A stretch of DNA of 49,834 nt from Nostoc sp. GT001 (GCF_030382115.1 NZ_JAUDRJ010000003.1:2279101-2328934), one strand, 5' to 3'; positions 24,958 to 33,530 are shown, counted from the stretch's first letter. Program-made: numbers and translations. Notes: generated by a model from the letters alone, not told the origin.

Positions 24958-26171
24958 TGGTGTATCAACCAGCAGCGGGAGCCAGGGATTTATTGCCCTT
25001 GGATGTGGAGAAAAAACGCTGGATTGAAGATCGGTTACAGCAGGTGTTTCATCGTTGGGGATATCACAGGATTATCACCTCGACTTTAGAACGGATGGAT
25101 ACCCTGATGGCGGGGGAAGCCATCCAGCGTCAGATGGTGATTCAACTACAACAAAATGGCGAAGATGATGAATTAGGGCTACGTCCAGAATTAACAGCAT
25201 CTATTGCTCGTACTGTTGTGACTCGGATGGCTGGTGTTACTTATCCACAACGGTTGTATTACAACGCCAATGTGTTTCGCCGCACTTGGGAAAGTAGGCA
25301 TAATCGCCAGCAAGAGTTTTATCAAGCTGGGGTGGAATTGTTAGGTACTGGCGGATTGCTGGCGAATGCCGAAGTACTACTGTTAGTAGCAGATTGTTTG
25401 GCAGCACTGGGTTTGCAGGAATGGCATGTAATTTTAGGTGAGGCGGGAATTACCCGATCGCTCCTGAGTGCCTTTCCTGCTAATCTCCAAGATCAAGTTC
25501 GCAGTGCGATCGCTCATCTTGACCGCATCACCATAGATAATTTACCTCTAAGTGACAAACTCCGCGATCGCGCCCAAACCATCATGGATTTGCGTGGGCC
25601 AAGTGCAGACGTGTTGCAAAAAGTTAGTAGTCTGGATCTAGATCAAGAACAGCGAGAGGCAGTAAATAACCTCAAATCCCTAGTAGAATTACTAGAATCA
25701 GAGAAAAAATTTCCGTTAATCCTCGACCTCAGCCTGATCCAAACCATAGATTACTACACTGGTATTGTATTTGAAGTTGTCAACGATACCGAATCCCAAG
25801 CCAGAGTTTTAGGGCGTGGTGGTCGCTATGACCAGCTTTTGGGGCTATATCATCCTCAAGGAGAAAACATCCCCGGAATTGGTTTTGGACTAAGTATCGA
25901 AGATTTATACCAAGTTCTGTTGTCTACTCAGCAATTACCGCAGGAAACTCCAGCGACTGACTGGTTGGTAGCACCAGAGACAGCTAGTGCTAACGCCGCC
26001 GCCTTTGTCTACGCACAAAAACTCAGAGATTCTACTGATTTGGTGCGAGTAGAAATTGACTTGGGGGGAAGAGATGCAGAGGCGATTCGCCAATATGCAA
26101 GCGATCGCCGCATTGCCCAAATTGCCTGGATCAAAGCTGATGGTTCACCAAAAATTGAACCATTGGGTTAA
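24957..26171 (+). CDS. hisZ: ATP phosphoribosyltransferase regulatory subunit
   Basis: A 404-residue paralogue of histidyl-tRNA synthetase without tRNA-charging function; it pairs with the short HisG to catalyse and regulate the first step of histidine synthesis. Visible class-II synthetase motifs are RPELTASIARTV (motif 2 region), the QEFYQAGVELLG segment and the GGRYDQLLG/GIGFGLSIE motif 3 region. The N-terminus VYQPAAGARDLLPLDVEKKR and the reduced C-terminal anticodon-like domain fit HisZ rather than HisS. hisG is not in the window. The ATG shares one base with the stop of the J-domain gene. Confidence 0.93.
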   Translation: MVYQPAAGARDLLPLDVEKKRWIEDRLQQVFHRWGYHRIITSTLERMDTLMAGEAIQRQMVIQLQQNGEDDELGLRPELTASIARTVVTRMAGVTYPQRLYYNANVFRRTWESRHNRQQEFYQAGVELLGTGGLLANAEVLLLVADCLAALGLQEWHVILGEAGITRSLLSAFPANLQDQVRSAIAHLDRITIDNLPLSDKLRDRAQTIMDLRGPSADVLQKVSSLDLDQEQREAVNNLKSLVELLESEKKFPLILDLSLIQTIDYYTGIVFEVVNDTESQARVLGRGGRYDQLLGLYHPQGENIPGIGFGLSIEDLYQVLLSTQQLPQETPATDWLVAPETASANAAAFVYAQKLRDSTDLVRVEIDLGGRDAEAIRQYASDRRIAQIAWIKADGSPKIEPLG

Positions 26172-26183
26172 GTGAGTTGGGAA

Positions 26184-26317
26184 TTGGGCATTGGGTATGG
26201 GGTAAGGGGAAAAGGGTAAGGGGAAAAGGGGAAATATTAAATTTATTCCTTTTCCCTTTAACCTTTAACCTTTTCCCCTGCCCCCCTGCCTCCCCTGCCC
26301 CATGCCCCCTCCCCTGC
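26184..26317. repeat. Purine/pyrimidine mirror element, copy A
   Basis: A G/A-rich arm (GGGGAAAAGGG repeated, 26200-26234), then TATTAAATTTATT, then a C/T-rich arm (CCTTTTCCCTTTAACC, 26248-26280) and a CCCCTG tract. The same layout occurs at 29864 and 30943. The arms can pair. Confidence 0.75.
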
Positions 26318-26359
26318 TAGGCTAGAAAGAGCCGATACAGAAAAGAGGGAATCGAGAAC

Positions 26360-26584
26360 ATGCCGCATACAATTGTTACAGAAGTCTGTGAAGGCGTTGC
26401 TGACTGCGTAGATGCCTGTCCAGTAGCTTGTATTCATGATGGCCCAGGCAAAAACACCAAGGGAACTGATTGGTACTGGATTGACTTTGCTACTTGCATC
26501 GACTGTGGTATCTGTCTCCAAGTTTGCCCTGTAGAAGGGGCGATTCTTGCAGAAGAACGACCAGAGTTGCAAAAAACTCCGTAA
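26360..26584 (+). CDS. Dicluster (8-Cys) bacterial-type ferredoxin
   Basis: A 74-residue electron carrier with eight cysteines in two sets: C10-x5-C16-x3-C20-x3-C24 and CIDCGICLQVC (C-x2-C-x2-C-x3-C followed by P). The second set is a standard [4Fe-4S] binding pattern. The wider spacing of the first set resembles the seven-iron ([3Fe-4S][4Fe-4S]) ferredoxins of the Azotobacter FdI type, so one cluster may be 3Fe; this cannot be settled from sequence. AGAGGGA lies upstream of the ATG. Partner enzymes are not adjacent. A 12-bp hairpin follows the stop. Confidence 0.92.
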   Translation: MPHTIVTEVCEGVADCVDACPVACIHDGPGKNTKGTDWYWIDFATCIDCGICLQVCPVEGAILAEERPELQKTP

Positions 26585-26593
26585 TAGTCCATA

Positions 26594-26626
26594 GTCAACA
26601 GTCAATAGTTATGCTTGACTGTTGAC
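26594..26626. terminator. Hairpin after the ferredoxin gene
   Basis: GTCAACAGTCAA and TTGACTGTTGAC form a perfect 12-bp stem with a 9-base loop ten bases after the stop codon. There is no T-run, so termination is likely but unproven. Confidence 0.6.
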
Positions 26627-26657
26627 CAATGACCAATGACAAGTGACCAATGACAAA
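26623..26657. repeat. Heptanucleotide array overlapping a start codon
   Basis: Five TGACCAA/TGACAAG/TGACAAA units run into the next gene; its ATG (26650) and the residues MTN are read from the repeat. Confidence 0.85.
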
Positions 26658-27378
26658 TGATTATTTATTAGAAGTTCAAAATGTTCACGCTGGATACATC
26701 AAAGATGTAGATATCCTGCAAGGTGTGAATTTTCAGGTTGCACCAGGGGAATTGGTGACAGTGATTGGCCCCAACGGTGCAGGTAAATCTACTTTGGCAA
26801 AAGCAATTTTTGGGCTTTTGATCCCCCACACAGGCACAATTACCTTCAAAGGTGAAAATATCGTGGGGCTAAAGTCCAATGAAATTGTCCAACGAGGAAT
26901 GTGCTACGTACCGCAAATCGCCAATGTTTTCCCCTCTCTCAGTGTTGAAGAGAATTTGGAGATGGGTGCTTTTGTGCTTAACGTTCCCCTGAAACCAATT
27001 AAAGATAAAATATTTACTATGTTTCCGAGATTAAGCGATCGCCGTCGTCAACGTGCTGGTACTCTCTCTGGAGGAGAACGCCAGATGCTAGCGATGGGCA
27101 AAGCTTTGATGTTGGAACCTGGTTTGCTGATTTTAGATGAGCCATCTGCTGCTTTGTCACCGATTTTAGTGACACAAGTGTTCGAGCAGATTAAACAAAT
27201 TAATCAGGCAGGTACTGCGATCGTATTAGTAGAACAAAATGCCCGTAAAGCTTTAGAGATGGCTAATCGTGGGTATGTATTAGAATCGGGACGTGATGCG
27301 ATCTCCGGCCCTGGTGAAGAATTGTTGAATGACCCGAAAGTGGGTGAGCTATATCTGGGAGCAGGTAAGAGACATTAA
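26650..27378 (+). CDS. ABC transporter ATP-binding protein, LivF/NatE type
   Basis: A 242-residue ATPase subunit of a branched-chain or neutral amino-acid importer family. Walker A is GPNGAGKST, the Q-loop region is YVPQIANVFPSLSVEENLEMG, the signature is LSGGERQ and Walker B is LLILDEPSAALSP. The VLVEQNARKAL switch segment and the short C-terminus ending YLGAG are typical of LivF rather than LivG. No permease or binding-protein gene is adjacent, so its partners are encoded elsewhere. Its start codon lies in a heptanucleotide array, and no other ATG precedes the conserved N-terminus. A related role in urea transport (UrtE) is less likely but possible. Confidence 0.9.
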   Translation: MTNDYLLEVQNVHAGYIKDVDILQGVNFQVAPGELVTVIGPNGAGKSTLAKAIFGLLIPHTGTITFKGENIVGLKSNEIVQRGMCYVPQIANVFPSLSVEENLEMGAFVLNVPLKPIKDKIFTMFPRLSDRRRQRAGTLSGGERQMLAMGKALMLEPGLLILDEPSAALSPILVTQVFEQIKQINQAGTAIVLVEQNARKALEMANRGYVLESGRDAISGPGEELLNDPKVGELYLGAGKRH

Positions 27379-28215
27379 CCCTTTTTTATCACTCTTGCCC
27401 CATTCAACATAACACCAGCTTAATATCGGAGCTTCACCAGTCTATAGCGATGACTAGGTTGGGCTGCGCCGACGCTATCTATAACTAATACAAAAGCCAT
27501 AACATTACCTGCCACTGCCGCGACCGTCGTTTTCGATGCTCAAAGAATTCTCCCTAATAATCCGTTTCTAATCACATCTACAGCTAGTCGAGAGGCAAAA
27601 CAGGACATTCATTTAGGAAAAATTGACTAAAATGTAAATTACCCGGATTTACCAAAATCCCCATTCGCAATTCGCAACTCTGAATTACGTCATGGATGGG
27701 TATTTATACCCCAACCATAAATTAAATGTACGGGTATCCAAAAATATATCGGTCGAATTAAAGAATCTGGAGGGACTTATTCGCCGTCATAGCAGTTTTT
27801 ATATTGGATTATATGGATATAGAAGATTCCTACGAGTTAGTTGCCGAATTATTGATACTAAATCTTAACAAGCACCAGTACTAAACTAAAAAACATCTAA
27901 TTTGCATAATCGAATTAAATATAACTCTTGTGGGATGGGCATCTTGCCCGTCCAGTATATGCAATTTAAATGTCGAACATTACCAACAAGGACAAAGAGC
28001 GATGAGGCTTATTTTATCTGCATCCTAAGCTAATCAGCATTCAAGTTGCATAATCAGGGCGGGCAAGATGCCCACCCCACAAGATATTGAGAAAATTTTC
28101 ATCTGCAAATTAGATGTGTTTTAGCTTAGCCCAAGTTGTAGCCCCTTAAGCTTGCACAGAGACTTAAAGGACAGAGAAAGAAACCTCTGGATTCTCCGCG
28201 TCTCTGCGATTATTT
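27379..28215. other. Non-coding gap with repeat and possible gene remnants
   Basis: No intact gene. A plus-strand stretch near 27499-27630 can be read as LPATAATVVFDAQRILPNNP followed by FLITSTASREAKQDIHLGKI and a stop, which looks coding-like but has no start or recognised family. Another near 27813-27890 reads MDIEDSYELVAELLILNLNK. Both are weak. A 159-bp inverted-repeat element occupies 27926-28084. The remainder shows nothing. Confidence 0.4.
27926..28084. repeat. MITE-like inverted-repeat element, copy 2 of the dispersed family
   Basis: Arms 27926-27953 (TCTTGTGGGATGGGCATCTT onward) and 28057-28084 are complementary at 26 of 28 positions around a 103-base AT-rich spacer. The left arm matches copy 1 (5010-5033) exactly over 24 bases, but copy 1 has only an 11-base loop. 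No coding capacity. Confidence 0.75.
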
Positions 28216-29793
28216 TTATCTTGGGCGTCCCAATGTAGTGATATATAAAACAGCTTCATCAGCAGGAATGCCTAAAACTTCATTTACTTGATCGTCAAAG
28301 AATCCACCGATACCACTGACGCCTACATTCAGGTGCATTGCTGCTAAATTCAGGCGTTGTCCCAAATGACCGACATCCATGTGTAAGTAACGGTAAACGC
28401 GATCGCCATATTGTGCGATCGCAGCTTTCAAATCGGCTGTATGAAATAACACTGCTGCGGCATCCCGCCCTAATTCTTGTCCTAAACAGAGAAAATGTAA
28501 CTCTCGCCGAAAGTTTTTAAACCGGATTTGGCGTAACTCTTGGGCTTTGGGTGCGTAATAGTAACAACCCGCCTCCAGTCCTTTAACTCCGCAAACAGCA
28601 ATGAATGTTTCGATTAAATTTAGATCGAAGTAGTCTGGAGAAATATCTAAGCTTTGGTCGATGTAATTTTGCGGTTGGTAAGTGAAATCGAGTAAACTTT
28701 TCAATTCATCGAAGCTTAAATCATCACCATTGTAAGCGCGGGTAGAGCGTCGCTTATACATAGTGGTTTCCAGTTCTGATAGTTTTTTTCCCCAGTTTAT
28801 CGGTGCGGTGGTGGTGGGAATTTTTAAACAGAAAGGAAAATTGTATTTATCCTCTAAAGATTTTTCTTGTTTAATAGTTGGTAGATTAAGATTACCAGTT
28901 ACACCTGGTTGGATCTGGGTGTGTCGATGGAAATATGTTAGTAATTCGCCATCGGGGATTTGAGGATAACTGGTTTCGGTGGCGGAAGGTAAAGCAGTAC
29001 ATCCCAATGGTAAATTTTGATTCACATCTAACAAGTCTGCCAGAGGTAAGACAGCGATCGCACCTTCTTGTTGCGGATCGACATAAAGCAGATCGTTGAC
29101 CGATTCATCCACAAAGCCGCCGATTAAATGGGGGCGATAATCAGTAATCGCACCAGCTAGCTCGATATTACCCAACAAGTGTCCCGTATCCAGAAAAATC
29201 CGCCGATAAGCCCGATCTTCATAGCGCCACGCAGAACGATAGAAAACCGCAGTGATAATAATTGCTAATTGGGTATTTTCTAAAGAAGGATGCCAGAAAC
29301 AAGACTCTTGAAGAGTTTGCCAAACATCACTTTCCCAATAATGCATGAGAGAATGAGTTCTACACTGGTAGTTATATAGACCAGGTGGCAATAACGAAGT
29401 CCCACGGGAAACCACATACACCTCGGCAGGGTATAGTCCGCCTGCACTGGGAGCAGCGCGTAAATACACTGCACTACCCATAGAAGGCATTTTCGCCGTC
29501 AATCCATAACTGCGAAACAATAGCCGTGAAAGTCTTTGCCACCATTGAGCATCTGGGTTATTAGCATAAGCCTCTGCTTTTTCTTGGATATAGGGTTTGA
29601 GATCAAAAGTAGAGCCAATTTTGTATTCTTTGAAGGGCACTGGCTGTTTAGTCCAGTCTAACCGCTGACTTTTAGAAGCGAGAGTCTCAGGGTTGTATTT
29701 AGTCCGTTCGTGATAATGCTGGGCAATAGATTGGTGTAATTCTGGCATAGTACTTTTAATATCCTTGGGGCATCCTTTTCTTGATCTTGGCAT
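28216..29793 (-). CDS. SagB/ThcOx-family (nitroreductase-fold) oxidoreductase, two domains
   Basis: A 525-residue FMN-dependent protein with two nitroreductase-like halves: the first has SAGGLYPAEVYVVS and LDTGHLLGNIELAGA, the second RRSTRAYNGDDLSFDELKSL and GVSGIGGFFDDQVNEVLGIP. SagB/ThcOx relatives oxidise azolines in peptide natural products, but many cyanobacteria carry this two-domain version without precursor peptide or cyclodehydratase genes, and none is next to it here. The start at 29793 has GAGG seven bases upstream; ATG 29748 (MPELHQSIAQHYHERTKYNP) gives the part I consider conserved and is a good alternative. The biological substrate is unknown. Confidence 0.85.
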   Translation of the reverse strand: MPRSRKGCPKDIKSTMPELHQSIAQHYHERTKYNPETLASKSQRLDWTKQPVPFKEYKIGSTFDLKPYIQEKAEAYANNPDAQWWQRLSRLLFRSYGLTAKMPSMGSAVYLRAAPSAGGLYPAEVYVVSRGTSLLPPGLYNYQCRTHSLMHYWESDVWQTLQESCFWHPSLENTQLAIIITAVFYRSAWRYEDRAYRRIFLDTGHLLGNIELAGAITDYRPHLIGGFVDESVNDLLYVDPQQEGAIAVLPLADLLDVNQNLPLGCTALPSATETSYPQIPDGELLTYFHRHTQIQPGVTGNLNLPTIKQEKSLEDKYNFPFCLKIPTTTAPINWGKKLSELETTMYKRRSTRAYNGDDLSFDELKSLLDFTYQPQNYIDQSLDISPDYFDLNLIETFIAVCGVKGLEAGCYYYAPKAQELRQIRFKNFRRELHFLCLGQELGRDAAAVLFHTADLKAAIAQYGDRVYRYLHMDVGHLGQRLNLAAMHLNVGVSGIGGFFDDQVNEVLGIPADEAVLYITTLGRPR

Positions 29794-29863
29794 TCATTAG
29801 CCTCATTATTTCGTGTCAATTGGTACAATCCTCAGAGTCATAAAGTGGTAAATGGTAACAATT

Positions 29864-29982
29864 GAATTGGGCATGGGGCATGGGGAAAGGGGTAAGGGGA
29901 AAAGGGGAAAGATTAAATTTATTCCTTTTCCCTTTAACCTTTAACCTTTTCCCCTGCCTCCCCTGCTCCCCTGCTCCCCATC
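29864..29982. repeat. Purine/pyrimidine mirror element, copy B
   Basis: GGGCATGGGGCATGGGGAAA, a G/A-rich arm, GATTAAATTTATT, then CCTTTTCCCTTTAACC and a CCCCTGCTCC tract; nearly the same as copies A and C. Confidence 0.75.
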
Positions 29983-30032
29983 TTCTTTCGCAGTACCATA
30001 TAAACGCAAAACTATCTAAGCCTGGATGTGCA

Positions 30033-30884
30033 ATGATGCCTGTACGTCAAACTTTATCAAAGCCTGATATCCAACTTTCTTATTTAGAATGGAATCAAGG
30101 TCAAGAACCTTTACTGCTGTTACATGGCTTAGGCGACCATGCTTTGGTGTGGTCTAGTTTAGGAGATTACTTGGCGGCGGATTACCACATAGTTGCGCCA
30201 GATATGCGCGGACATGGGCAAAGTAGTAAACCAGAGATAGATTATAGCTTTGAGAGTGCGATCGCAGACCTTGAAGCACTCATGGATAGTCTTGGATGGA
30301 CTTTTGCCCATATTGTAAGTCACTCGTGGACAGGAAAATTAGCCGCCATCTGGGCAAGACAAAACCCAAAGCGTTTACGGAGTATAATTCTCGTCGATCC
30401 AATTTTTATCTGGAAAATGCCCAGTCTTTTCAGGGTAACTTTCCCAATGTTATATCGCTTCTTGCCTTTTCTTAAAAGCATGGGGCCCTTTGCCAGCCAT
30501 GAAGAAGCGGAACAACAAGCACGGCAATTAAAGCAATATCAAGGATGGAGTCCTTTACAACAGCAAGTCTTCCAAGCAGGAATAGAACAAAAACCCGATG
30601 GAAGTTGGGGCAGCAAATTTACCATAGCCGCCCGCGACGGCATTTTTGAGGCAGTGATGCAAGTGCCCGGTTTTACAATTCCCCTTGACACCCCTGCCCT
30701 ATTCGTACAGCCAAAACAAGGATTGAATCGCCAAAATTGGCAAATTCAACCCTACAAAACCTATCTTCAAAACTTACGTATCTACCAAGTTCCCGGCAAT
30801 CATTGGCCATTTTTGACACAACCAGAGACATTTAACCAAACTGTGGCAGCTTTCTTGGCAGAACACAGATCAAAAATCTCATGA
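30033..30884 (+). CDS. Alpha/beta-fold hydrolase
   Basis: About 283 residues from ATG 30033; the 57 codons in frame before it are translated repeat sequence and are rejected. The fold is clear: LLLLHGLGDHALVWSSLGDY (oxyanion-hole HG), DMRGHGQSSKP, and the strand-5 elbow IVSHSWTGK where GxSxG would be expected; here it reads S-H-S-W-T. The C-terminal histidine is in VPGNHWPFL. A cap region of about 90 residues lies between. The altered elbow still keeps the nucleophile serine. Substrate unknown; relatives include esterases, epoxide hydrolases and haloperoxidases. No signal peptide. It is flanked on both sides by copies of the same repeat. Confidence 0.85.
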   Translation: MMPVRQTLSKPDIQLSYLEWNQGQEPLLLLHGLGDHALVWSSLGDYLAADYHIVAPDMRGHGQSSKPEIDYSFESAIADLEALMDSLGWTFAHIVSHSWTGKLAAIWARQNPKRLRSIILVDPIFIWKMPSLFRVTFPMLYRFLPFLKSMGPFASHEEAEQQARQLKQYQGWSPLQQQVFQAGIEQKPDGSWGSKFTIAARDGIFEAVMQVPGFTIPLDTPALFVQPKQGLNRQNWQIQPYKTYLQNLRIYQVPGNHWPFLTQPETFNQTVAAFLAEHRSKIS

Positions 30885-30942
30885 TTATTAGACGGGATTA
30901 GTCATACAGCAACAGAAGAATTAATAGGAGCGATGTCTAGAG

Positions 30943-31110
30943 GGATTGGGCATGGGGAAAGGGAAAGGGGTAAGGGGAAAAGGGTAAGGGGAAAAGGGGA
31001 AAGATTAAATTTATTCCTTTTCCCTTTAACCTTTAACCTCTAACCTTTTCCCCAGCTCCCCAGCTCCCCAGCCTCTCCTGCCCCCTCATCTCCCCACTCC
31101 CCACTCTCCT
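30943..31110. repeat. Purine/pyrimidine mirror element, copy C
   Basis: Same layout as copies A and B, with an extra AAGGGTAAGG unit in the G/A arm and a longer CCCCAGCTCC tract that ends three bases before the kinase start codon. Confidence 0.75.
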
Positions 31111-31113
31111 GTC

Positions 31114-32835
31114 ATGAGCCTTTGTATCAACCCTGTTTGCCCTAAACCAAATCACCCGAATAATCAGCAAAACCGCTTTTGTCAAAGTTGTGGTTCCCAT
31201 CTAGAATTGCTAGGGCGTTATCGGGTAACGTGCCTGTTGAGTGAGACAACAGGTTTTAGTAAAGTTTATGAGGCATACGAGCAAGATACCCCCAAAATTC
31301 TCAAGATACTCAAAGAAGATTTATCAGGCGACGCCAAAGCAGTAGAACTATTTCAGCAAGAAGTAACGGTGTTGGGACAATTCAAGCATCCCGGAATTCC
31401 TAAAGAAGATAGTTACTTCCAGTATCAAACCCGAAATGGTTTAGTGTTGCATTGCATTGCAATGGAAAAAATCGATGGCTACAACTTAGAACAGTGGCTA
31501 CAGCAGCAAAATAGTCCCATATCTCAAGAACAAGCCATAGACTGGTTAAGACAGTTGATAGAAATTTTAGATGTAGTGCATGGAAAACAGTACCTACATC
31601 GAGATATTAAGCCATCTAATATCATGATTAGATCCCCCCTTGAGCAGAGTTGGGGGAATCTAGTACTGATTGATTTTGGCACCGCCAATGAAATTAATAA
31701 AACCTACCAAGACCAACTAAGCAACGGCGACAAGATGACAGCACTTATGTCATCTGGCTACAGCGCCCCAGAACAAATGAATGGTCAAGCAGTACCGCAG
31801 TCAGATTTCTTTGCTTTGGGACGCACTTTTGTATTCTTGCTGACAGGACACCATCCTTTAGAGATGTATGATGTCCAGCAAAATTTGTTGCACTGGCAAA
31901 ATCATGCTACCCATATTTCACCCTTACTATTGAATTTAATTGATTGGCTAACAGCATCAGATATAGAACAACGTCCTGCCAGTACTGAAGAAATTTTGCA
32001 TTCCCTAGAAGAAATAGAAACTCAATTAACAGACACGACTCCGACAAATAGTAATATTCTAGAAAATTCTAACCTTGAAGATTTATCTGTAGATATTAAT
32101 AAAAACTCATTACCTCCAAATCAGCAGCCGGAAAAAGTGCCGATATTAACATTTTTTGCAGTCTTATTAGCAATATTAGGATTGCTTAGTGTAGTGGCTT
32201 TAGCCATGCGGAAATCAGATTTTTCTGAAACATCTTATTACAGACAATATCCAGAAAAAAAAGGTAATATTGATTATTTTTCTTACCAAGAAGGTAGGGA
32301 TAGTCAAGGAAGAATTGCTGAGTTTAATATAGCGGTTTTATCACTAAACTATAAATGGCTTTTAGGTAGCAACTTTCAAATTAAATACAATGATGAAATT
32401 ATTAGCGTTGACCTTCTGAAGTTGAATTTAGAACAAGAAGGTATAGAGAATATAATGGAAGCTCCCAATGAGATTATCTCTGTCGGTACAGCTTCTTGCA
32501 AAGGTGATAGATTAATTCAAGAACGTGTGGCTTTAGAACGTTCAAAACAAATACAATTTTTGGTTAAAAAATTATTTATTAATACACCAAGCGTCAAAAG
32601 TTATCGCTTATTGAATTTGGGTCAATTTCAACGGAGTGATTGTCGGGCAAATCAGGATTTAACGACATATCAGACAAGTGTAATAATTATTGGTGTTAAA
32701 AGAGAATCATCAGGTGTCATTCTTGACGAGGCGCTACGGAATAGGTTAGAAAAGAAGCCTTTTGCTGATTTTAAATTAGAAGATTATTCTTTGGGATCTG
32801 CACAGAAGTTTAAGACTATACCGAGCAATTTCTAA
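31114..32835 (+). CDS. Serine/threonine protein kinase with zinc-ribbon and membrane anchor
   Basis: A 573-residue Hanks-type kinase. A four-cysteine N-terminal ribbon (C4, C9, C23, C26) precedes the kinase domain (about 33-295). The latter has a degenerate glycine loop (LLSETTGFSKVYEAYE), the lysine in ILKILKEDL, the HRD catalytic loop LHRDIKPSNIM, DFG (LIDFGTANE) and APE-like SAPEQ. A linker leads to one membrane segment (about 344-366, ILTFFAVLLAILGLLSVVAL) and a C-terminal extracytoplasmic region of about 200 residues I do not recognise. The zinc ribbon plus kinase layout is common in filamentous cyanobacteria. No ribosome site is seen; repeat sequence abuts the ATG. Confidence 0.9.
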   Translation: MSLCINPVCPKPNHPNNQQNRFCQSCGSHLELLGRYRVTCLLSETTGFSKVYEAYEQDTPKILKILKEDLSGDAKAVELFQQEVTVLGQFKHPGIPKEDSYFQYQTRNGLVLHCIAMEKIDGYNLEQWLQQQNSPISQEQAIDWLRQLIEILDVVHGKQYLHRDIKPSNIMIRSPLEQSWGNLVLIDFGTANEINKTYQDQLSNGDKMTALMSSGYSAPEQMNGQAVPQSDFFALGRTFVFLLTGHHPLEMYDVQQNLLHWQNHATHISPLLLNLIDWLTASDIEQRPASTEEILHSLEEIETQLTDTTPTNSNILENSNLEDLSVDINKNSLPPNQQPEKVPILTFFAVLLAILGLLSVVALAMRKSDFSETSYYRQYPEKKGNIDYFSYQEGRDSQGRIAEFNIAVLSLNYKWLLGSNFQIKYNDEIISVDLLKLNLEQEGIENIMEAPNEIISVGTASCKGDRLIQERVALERSKQIQFLVKKLFINTPSVKSYRLLNLGQFQRSDCRANQDLTTYQTSVIIIGVKRESSGVILDEALRNRLEKKPFADFKLEDYSLGSAQKFKTIPSNF

Positions 32836-32956
32836 AATCTCTAGCAAAGTAAGATCAGTACATAGGCATATCTCTTATGGCTAGAGCAGCAGATATCAGC
32901 ACTCATCGATTAATCAGCCCTATAAACAAACAACTTTTGCCTGTTTGGGATGAACC

Positions 32957-32998
32957 CGCTACTAGTGGTTTATCTTTGTTGACAAATTACTAGTAGCG
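32957..32998. terminator. Hairpin after the kinase gene
   Basis: CGCTACTAGT (32957-32966) and ACTAGTAGCG (32989-32998) pair perfectly over 10 bp with a 22-base loop. Without a T-run it is a possible terminator or an operator for the 33085 gene. Confidence 0.45.
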
Positions 32999-33084
32999 TC
33001 TTCCAGACTAACTAGGACGGTTATTCGCACCGTGAGTTTTTAGGATGATTTGCGAAAATTAAAGATAATCTGGAGGTTCAAAAT

Positions 33085-33399
33085 ATGAAATTTTCAATCC
33101 AATCACTTTACGCCTGGTATCGCAGTGTGCTTCGTAACCCCAAATACCGTTGGTGGGTAATTTTAGGAACGTTGGTTTATTTGGTCAGCCCATTTGATAT
33201 TCTCCCAGATTTTATACCCGTTGCGGGACAGATTGATGATGTTTTCCTTTTGACTCTGCTAGTTAGTGAAGTGTCTGGGCTAGTGATTGAGGGCTGGAAA
33301 GCTCGTAAGGGTGAGGTGGGTACTGAAGTACCTAATACTACTGAGGGTTCTAGCTCTAGTGGAAGCACTATTGATGTTGATGCTGTTTCTGTTAAGTAG
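33085..33399 (+). CDS. YkvA/DUF1232-family small membrane protein
   Basis: A 104-residue protein. The family core is evident: LVYLVSPFDILPDFIPVAGQIDDVFLLTLL, i.e. the SP-D-IPD-IP-G--DD signature of DUF1232, spanning one or two hydrophobic segments. The C-terminus is a Ser/Thr-rich tail of about 35 residues. GGAGG six to seven bases before the ATG is a strong ribosome site. The family function is not established; it is widespread and usually linked to membranes. It stands alone, and the GxxExxY gene converges from the right. Confidence 0.9.
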   Translation: MKFSIQSLYAWYRSVLRNPKYRWWVILGTLVYLVSPFDILPDFIPVAGQIDDVFLLTLLVSEVSGLVIEGWKARKGEVGTEVPNTTEGSSSSGSTIDVDAVSVK

Positions 33400-33485
33400 T
33401 TTTAATAAAACCCCTGCTTTTAGAATTTGAGGTGGGGGATATTTTTTTTAACGCATAGGCGCTTCGCCTTCCCGCAGGGTAGGGG

Positions 33486-33530
33486 CGCGGAGGGAAGCGC
33501 GGAGGTTCGCGGAGGATGAGAGGGAGTGAG
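33486..33530. repeat. Left inverted repeat flanking the GxxExxY gene
   Basis: 45 bases beginning CGCGGAGGGAAGCGCGGAGG; 37 of 45 match the complement of 33902-33946. It is built from CGCGGAGG-like octamers. Confidence 0.75.

Noticed and set aside
29862..30032. 57-codon N-terminal extension of the alpha/beta hydrolase
   Set aside because: The extension is translated purine/pyrimidine repeat; the conserved protein starts at the ATG pair 30033/30036.
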